A DNA stretch of 64,000 nucleotides from Desulfonatronovibrio magnus. GTDB taxonomy: Bacteria > Desulfobacterota > Desulfovibrionia > Desulfovibrionales > Desulfonatronovibrionaceae. Both the position numbers and the translations under genes were made by a program. The stretch's first letter is position 1. Every line of letters begins with the position of its first letter. Of this stretch, positions 60,590-64,000 are shown piece by piece. The stretch is from assembly GCF_000934755.1 (NCBI RefSeq), contig NZ_JYNP01000015.1, positions 62,001 to 126,000 of the forward strand, written 5' to 3'. The notes beneath the pieces were generated by a model. The model was not told where the DNA came from. It worked only from the letters and a program-made list of their open reading frames with translations, and ran no database searches.

Positions 60590-60665
60590 TCCCCGGTAGC
60601 TCAATCGGCAGAGCGGGTGGCTGTTAACCACTAGGTTGGCGGTTCAAGTCCGTCCCGGGGAGCCA
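60590..60665 (+). tRNA. tRNA-Asn (anticodon GTT), CCA encoded
   Basis: A 76-base cloverleaf: acceptor arm TCCCCGG pairing with CCGGGGA, D-loop TAGCTCAATCGGCAGA, anticodon arm GGTGG-CTGTTAA-CCACT with anticodon GTT, variable loop, T-arm with GGTTCAAGTCC, discriminator G and genomically encoded CCA. Confidence 0.98.
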
Positions 60666-60702
60666 GTACATAATTCAGCTATTCAGGCTGAAAAAAATAC
60701 TC

Positions 60703-60742
60703 AAAAAGAAAGGCCCGGACATTTGTCCGGGCCTTTCTTTTT
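60703..60742 (+). terminator. strong intrinsic terminator after tRNA-Asn
   Basis: An 18-base-pair stem: AAAAGAAAGGCCCGGAC facing GTCCGGGCCTTTCTTTT with loop ATTT, and a built-in T-run on the plus strand. It also ends in A/T runs on the other strand and might act both ways. Confidence 0.85.
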
Positions 60743-60754
60743 GAAAAACTTAAA

Positions 60755-61100
60755 TAGTACCTCGCGGGGACCGTCCCAATTTTCAGAAAAATGACAGAGT
60801 CTTAAAGTTACTCACAAGTTCGGTCTAGGTCTGTCTGGGTGAGGCACTTCTAAGTAACTAAAACCAAATTAGCAATAAATTCAGAGCATTATGATTTTAC
60901 CATACAGATTGCTTCGGTCGCTTAGGCTCACTTGTGGGTGACAGGTTTTCAGAAACCACTTCCCTGACATCTCAGGTGTCATTGCGAGCGAGTCTTCGAG
61001 CGCGGCAATCCTTGTTGCGAGCGAAGCGAAGCAATCTCGTGCTAAGGCTGATTTTTAGTTACCCACAAGTTCAGTCCCTGGCCGCCCGGGTGAGGCACGT
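60755..61100. repeat. second cluster of dispersed repeat family C, inverted
   Basis: Blocks in order: AGTACCTCGCGGGGACCGTC to GGTGAGGC (complement of 29487-29575), CATACAGATTGCTTCGGTCG to GAGCGCGGCAATC (complement of 29948-30055), then GTTACCCACAAGTTCAGTCC and GGCCGCCCGGGTGAGGCA (complement of 29785-29825). Order and orientation differ from the first cluster, so this is a mosaic rather than a simple copy. Confidence 0.82.
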
Positions 61101-61136
61101 TTAACTCTTAAGCCTCAAGCTGCTTGTTAAACAATA

Positions 61137-62837
61137 TCACCCTTCATTATTTGGCGCTTGCTTGAGGTAATGGGTTTCATAGTTTTCATAGATTCTATTT
61201 TCTATGAAGAAGTCCACAATATCAGAGTCAAGGTGACGGTCTTTTTTCATAAATTCCAGAATTTGCAGGGCTTTGGTAAGAGGTATGGGTTTCTTGTATG
61301 GTCTGTCCCTGGCGGTTAGAGCTTCAAACACATCAGCTACAGCAACTATTTTGGCCTGAAATAAAATTTCATCATCCTTAAGCCCCAGAGGATATCCTGA
61401 GCCGTCTATTCGTTCGTGGTGCATGGAAGCAATGTCTGCAACTCTGGAAAGTTTTTTCGGGAATGGAAGCTGTTCCAATATTTTTCTGGTGATTAGTGCA
61501 TGGTTCTCAATGGCCTGTCTTTCTACAGGGCTGAGGTTGCCTTTGCGAATGGATAGAAGATCAAGCTCATCGGGTGTAATATATGGAAATTGCTGTCCGT
61601 TGCAGGTATAGCTTTTGGAGGCAATTTTCTGGAGCTTGTGGATTTCATCGTCAGTAATGAATCTTCCAGTACTGTTACACTCAAGAACAAACTGCATTTC
61701 TTCCATAAGAAGCTGCTTTTTCTTTTCAAGCTCTGAACTGTCTAATTTGCTCTCATCTTTGGTTATATTCTGCCTTAAAAATTCATTCTCCATGCACAAG
61801 GCAATATATGAAAATCTTGATTTTATCAGCTCACCCTTATCCCAGATACTTTCAAGCTTGAACCTTTTGTCCAGAATATATTCCGGGGTGGCAATCTTGC
61901 CCACATCATGCAGCCATGAAGCAACTCGTAGCTCATCAAGCTCATCGCCTGAAAAGGTAATCTTTGCCAGGGGGCCTTCCTGGGTCTCGTTAATTGCTCT
62001 GGCAATGGTCAGGGCCAGTTCAACAACCCGGTCAACATGCCTGCCTGTGTGATAGGACTTACCATCTATAGCGCAGGCAATGCTTTTAATAAATGCGTCA
62101 AAAAGGTTTTCAAGCTCCTGAATAAGCTGAGTTTTGGTCAGCACCACAGCAGCCTGAGATGCCAAAGCTCCTACTATTTCTTCGGCATCATTTGTAAAAG
62201 GCACTATTGCACCTGTCTCCGGATCAATAGCGTTAATCAGCTGCAATACTCCAATAATCTTGTCTTCGTGATTTTGCATGGGAATGACCAGCATGGACTT
62301 TGACCTGTAGCCTGACTTCTGATCATAAGCTCTGGTTCCACTGAAATCAAAACCCTCAGCCTGGTAAACATCAGGGATATTCACCTTTTCACCCTTAAGT
62401 GCCACATATGAAGAAACATTTTTTGTATTGGGCTGCTGGTTATCATGATACAAGGGAACAGGGGCAAACTTGTCCATGGAAAACTTATCAGCTCTAAGTG
62501 AAATATTCATGGCCTGATTTTGCACAATTTCAAAAGTCAGCACCTTTTTCTCCCAGTCAGCAAGGTAAAGACTTCCACCGTCTGCACCGGTTAGATCTCT
62601 TGAAGATTTGAGAATTCTCTCCAGAATATCGCTGATATTTTTTTCCTTTGATAATGACAGACCAATGGTGGTCAATTTTTTAAAAAATGAAACCTGATCA
62701 GATAGCAGGCTTTTAAGTTCATTACCGTAATATTGTAAATCCCTCCCAAGATCTTCCGGGGCACTACCTTGTGATTCCAAACTCAAAGCAATCCGGTTCA
62801 GGTTATCGATAATCCCGCTAATTCGCGCCTTCTGCAT
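61137..62837 (-). CDS. GAF and HD-GYP domain protein, probable cyclic-di-GMP phosphodiesterase
   Basis: A 566-residue soluble protein. A short N-terminal helix (1-50), a GAF sensor domain (about 55-240: KSMLVIPMQNHEDKIIGVLQ), then an HD-GYP domain: HD pair in SWLHDVGKIATPEYILDK and the second half with ENHALITRKILEQLPFPKKL, MHHERIDGSGYPLGLK (GYP motif) and VFEALTARDRPYKKPI. Between KRFKLESIWDKGELI and GNLSPVERQA about 110 extra residues interrupt the usual HD-GYP core. All metal-ligand motifs remain, so hydrolysis of c-di-GMP is likely. It lies directly upstream of the HlyD-type gene in the same strand's order. Confidence 0.9.
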   Translation of the reverse strand: MQKARISGIIDNLNRIALSLESQGSAPEDLGRDLQYYGNELKSLLSDQVSFFKKLTTIGLSLSKEKNISDILERILKSSRDLTGADGGSLYLADWEKKVLTFEIVQNQAMNISLRADKFSMDKFAPVPLYHDNQQPNTKNVSSYVALKGEKVNIPDVYQAEGFDFSGTRAYDQKSGYRSKSMLVIPMQNHEDKIIGVLQLINAIDPETGAIVPFTNDAEEIVGALASQAAVVLTKTQLIQELENLFDAFIKSIACAIDGKSYHTGRHVDRVVELALTIARAINETQEGPLAKITFSGDELDELRVASWLHDVGKIATPEYILDKRFKLESIWDKGELIKSRFSYIALCMENEFLRQNITKDESKLDSSELEKKKQLLMEEMQFVLECNSTGRFITDDEIHKLQKIASKSYTCNGQQFPYITPDELDLLSIRKGNLSPVERQAIENHALITRKILEQLPFPKKLSRVADIASMHHERIDGSGYPLGLKDDEILFQAKIVAVADVFEALTARDRPYKKPIPLTKALQILEFMKKDRHLDSDIVDFFIENRIYENYETHYLKQAPNNEG

Positions 62838-62884
62838 TTATATCTCCTCTACTGGTAATATGGAGGGTGTTCATTAATGGAGCA

Positions 62885-64000
62885 TTATCTTTCCTGGAGA
62901 ACCCCGCTCATGGTTCCCATTAATGGGTCCAGAATATACTGTAGTACAGTCCTGGAACCGGTATGAATGGCAACTTGCATGATCATCCCGGGATAGAGGC
63001 GGTATTCCATGTCTTTATGCGCAAACCGGTCTTTTTCAGTCTGTATGCGTACAGCATAAAAGGCCCGCCCCTCAGGAGTCACAGTGGTGTCGGGAGCAAC
63101 ATGAACCACCTTGCCATTCAGCTTGCCAAACATGATGCTCTCCCTTGAAGCTAAGCGAACAGTAGCTTCCTGTCCTTCATGCACATACCCGATATCGCCT
63201 ACTGGAAGCATGGCTTCAACAACAAGTTTGTCTCCAGCCGGCACAATCTCAGCTACATCCATACCGGAACGAATAACTCCCCCAACAGTTGTGACGTGCA
63301 GGGTCTTGATTACCCCTTCAACAGGTGAACGCAGCACAGTTCTGTCTAAGCTGTCCGCATGCCTGCGCTGCCTTTGCATGATTTCCTCCAGGTCCTGCCT
63401 GGTTTTTTTCAGCTGGTCTTCAATATCTTTATGATGAGCTGTCCGGATTTTCTGAAGATTGGCCCTGGCTTCACTCAAAGCCGCCCTGGCAGCTTCAAGC
63501 AGTGCGCCATCTTCCTCAATCCTGCTTTTCAAGGCCGATTCCTCGCGAAGATATGCAAGATGCTTATACCTTGTAGTCAGCTGCTCATCAAGAAGTTCCT
63601 GGCTCAAAGCTATTTGTTCCTGCAGCAGTGTGAGATTGTGGCGGGCATTTTCCCTGCGAGTAACAATTTCTCTGACCTGATGTTCTCTCTGGCGAATTAA
63701 TTCACTCTGACTAACAGCATTACTGTGAAATGCATCTTTGACAGCCATGAAATGAGACATGGAACGTTCAACCAGATCAGGATGATCTAAGAGCAAATCT
63801 TCAGGGTAGGCAGGAGTATCAAAGCCTTGTCTCAATGCTTCAAGCCTGTTCAAATCTAAGCGCAAAGCTGTAATCCTGGACTGAACCTCTTCAAAAAAAG
63901 CATCGCTGACAATCTGTTCAAGAATAATAAGTGGCTGTCCCGTGGTGACTACCTGCCCTTCCCTGACCAGTATTTCACGAACTATACCGCCCTCAAGATG
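62885..64000 (-). CDS. HlyD-family membrane fusion protein of a type I secretion system (N-terminus outside window)
   Basis: At least 371 residues read into the right edge; the start is outside. The edge sequence HLEGGIVREILVREGQVVTT is the lipoyl-like HlyD motif, followed by a long coiled-coil hairpin (about 200 residues) and a second lipoyl half plus beta-barrel (RSPVEGVIKTLHVTTVGGVI, EATVRLASRESIMFGKLNGK), ending in the typical PLMGTMSGVLQER region. It links an inner-membrane ABC exporter to a TolC-type channel and so secretes a protein such as an adhesin or toxin-like repeat protein; those genes would be to the right. A 47-base gap separates it from the HD-GYP gene, suggesting c-di-GMP control of the same secretion or adhesion trait. 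Confidence 0.9.
   Translation of the reverse strand, partial: HLEGGIVREILVREGQVVTTGQPLIILEQIVSDAFFEEVQSRITALRLDLNRLEALRQGFDTPAYPEDLLLDHPDLVERSMSHFMAVKDAFHSNAVSQSELIRQREHQVREIVTRRENARHNLTLLQEQIALSQELLDEQLTTRYKHLAYLREESALKSRIEEDGALLEAARAALSEARANLQKIRTAHHKDIEDQLKKTRQDLEEIMQRQRRHADSLDRTVLRSPVEGVIKTLHVTTVGGVIRSGMDVAEIVPAGDKLVVEAMLPVGDIGYVHEGQEATVRLASRESIMFGKLNGKVVHVAPDTTVTPEGRAFYAVRIQTEKDRFAHKDMEYRLYPGMIMQVAIHTGSRTVLQYILDPLMGTMSGVLQER

Overview
The window looks like a chromosomal segment of a sulfate-reducing deltaproteobacterium of the Desulfovibrionales, perhaps a haloalkaliphilic Desulfonatronum/Desulfonatronovibrio-type organism. The support is gene content: a six-subunit Ech hydrogenase, a tungsten aldehyde:ferredoxin oxidoreductase operon, c-heme sensory proteins resembling Desulfovibrio DcrA, a putative sulfate/sulfite exporter of the YeiH type, and a glycine-betaine ABC importer. 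This is inference from families, not a database match. No phage, IS element or CRISPR array was seen.

Layout. 0-1.1 kb: three tandem Hsp20 genes (the last cut by the edge). 1.8-4.3 kb: tetraheme cytochrome plus heme-c chemoreceptor. 5.0-10.3 kb: echABCDEF. 10.4-14.0 kb: cupin, small unknowns, slipin/NfeD pair. 14.2-20.4 kb: unknown ORF, coaBC, lipoprotein, a DRE-TIM synthase fused to a Cache domain, LysM lipoprotein, unknown ORF. 20.5-26.2 kb: CDF transporter, cell-wall amidase, glmS, XTP pyrophosphatase. 26.3-29.2 kb: AOR with MoaD and E1-like partner. 30.5-32.6 kb: YeiH-like carrier with a large extra domain, and a small membrane protein. 32.7-36.3 kb: three diverged paralogs of an unrecognised family around a radical SAM enzyme. 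36.7-38.3 kb: GC-rich AAA/PD-(D/E)XK gene, probably acquired. 38.3-40.9 kb: GNAT-like gene and a GNAT-TraB fusion. 41.1-45.1 kb: heme-c histidine kinase and NtrC-type regulator. 45.3-46.7 kb: short flagellar rod-like protein, MerR regulator. 46.8-56.7 kb: envelope biogenesis operon lysS-lolC-lolD-bamA-skp-lpxD-fabZ-lpxA-lpxI. 57.5-60.5 kb: proVWX. 60.6 kb: tRNA-Asn. 61.1-64.0 kb: HD-GYP phosphodiesterase and a partial HlyD-type adaptor.

How the genes work together. Ech and AOR both exchange electrons with ferredoxin and fit the low-potential metabolism of a sulfate reducer. Two separate sensory proteins (chemoreceptor and kinase) carry a periplasmic CxxCH heme site, suggesting redox or gas sensing feeds both motility and sigma-54 transcription. 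The 46.8-56.7 kb block couples lipid A synthesis, lipoprotein release and outer-membrane protein assembly.

The intergenic DNA is unusually rich in repeats: at least four dispersed palindromic families, and tandem arrays whose unit is always seven bases although the unit sequence differs from site to site. The most interesting protein-level novelties are the radical SAM/three-paralog locus, the DRE-TIM-Cache fusion and the GNAT-TraB fusion.
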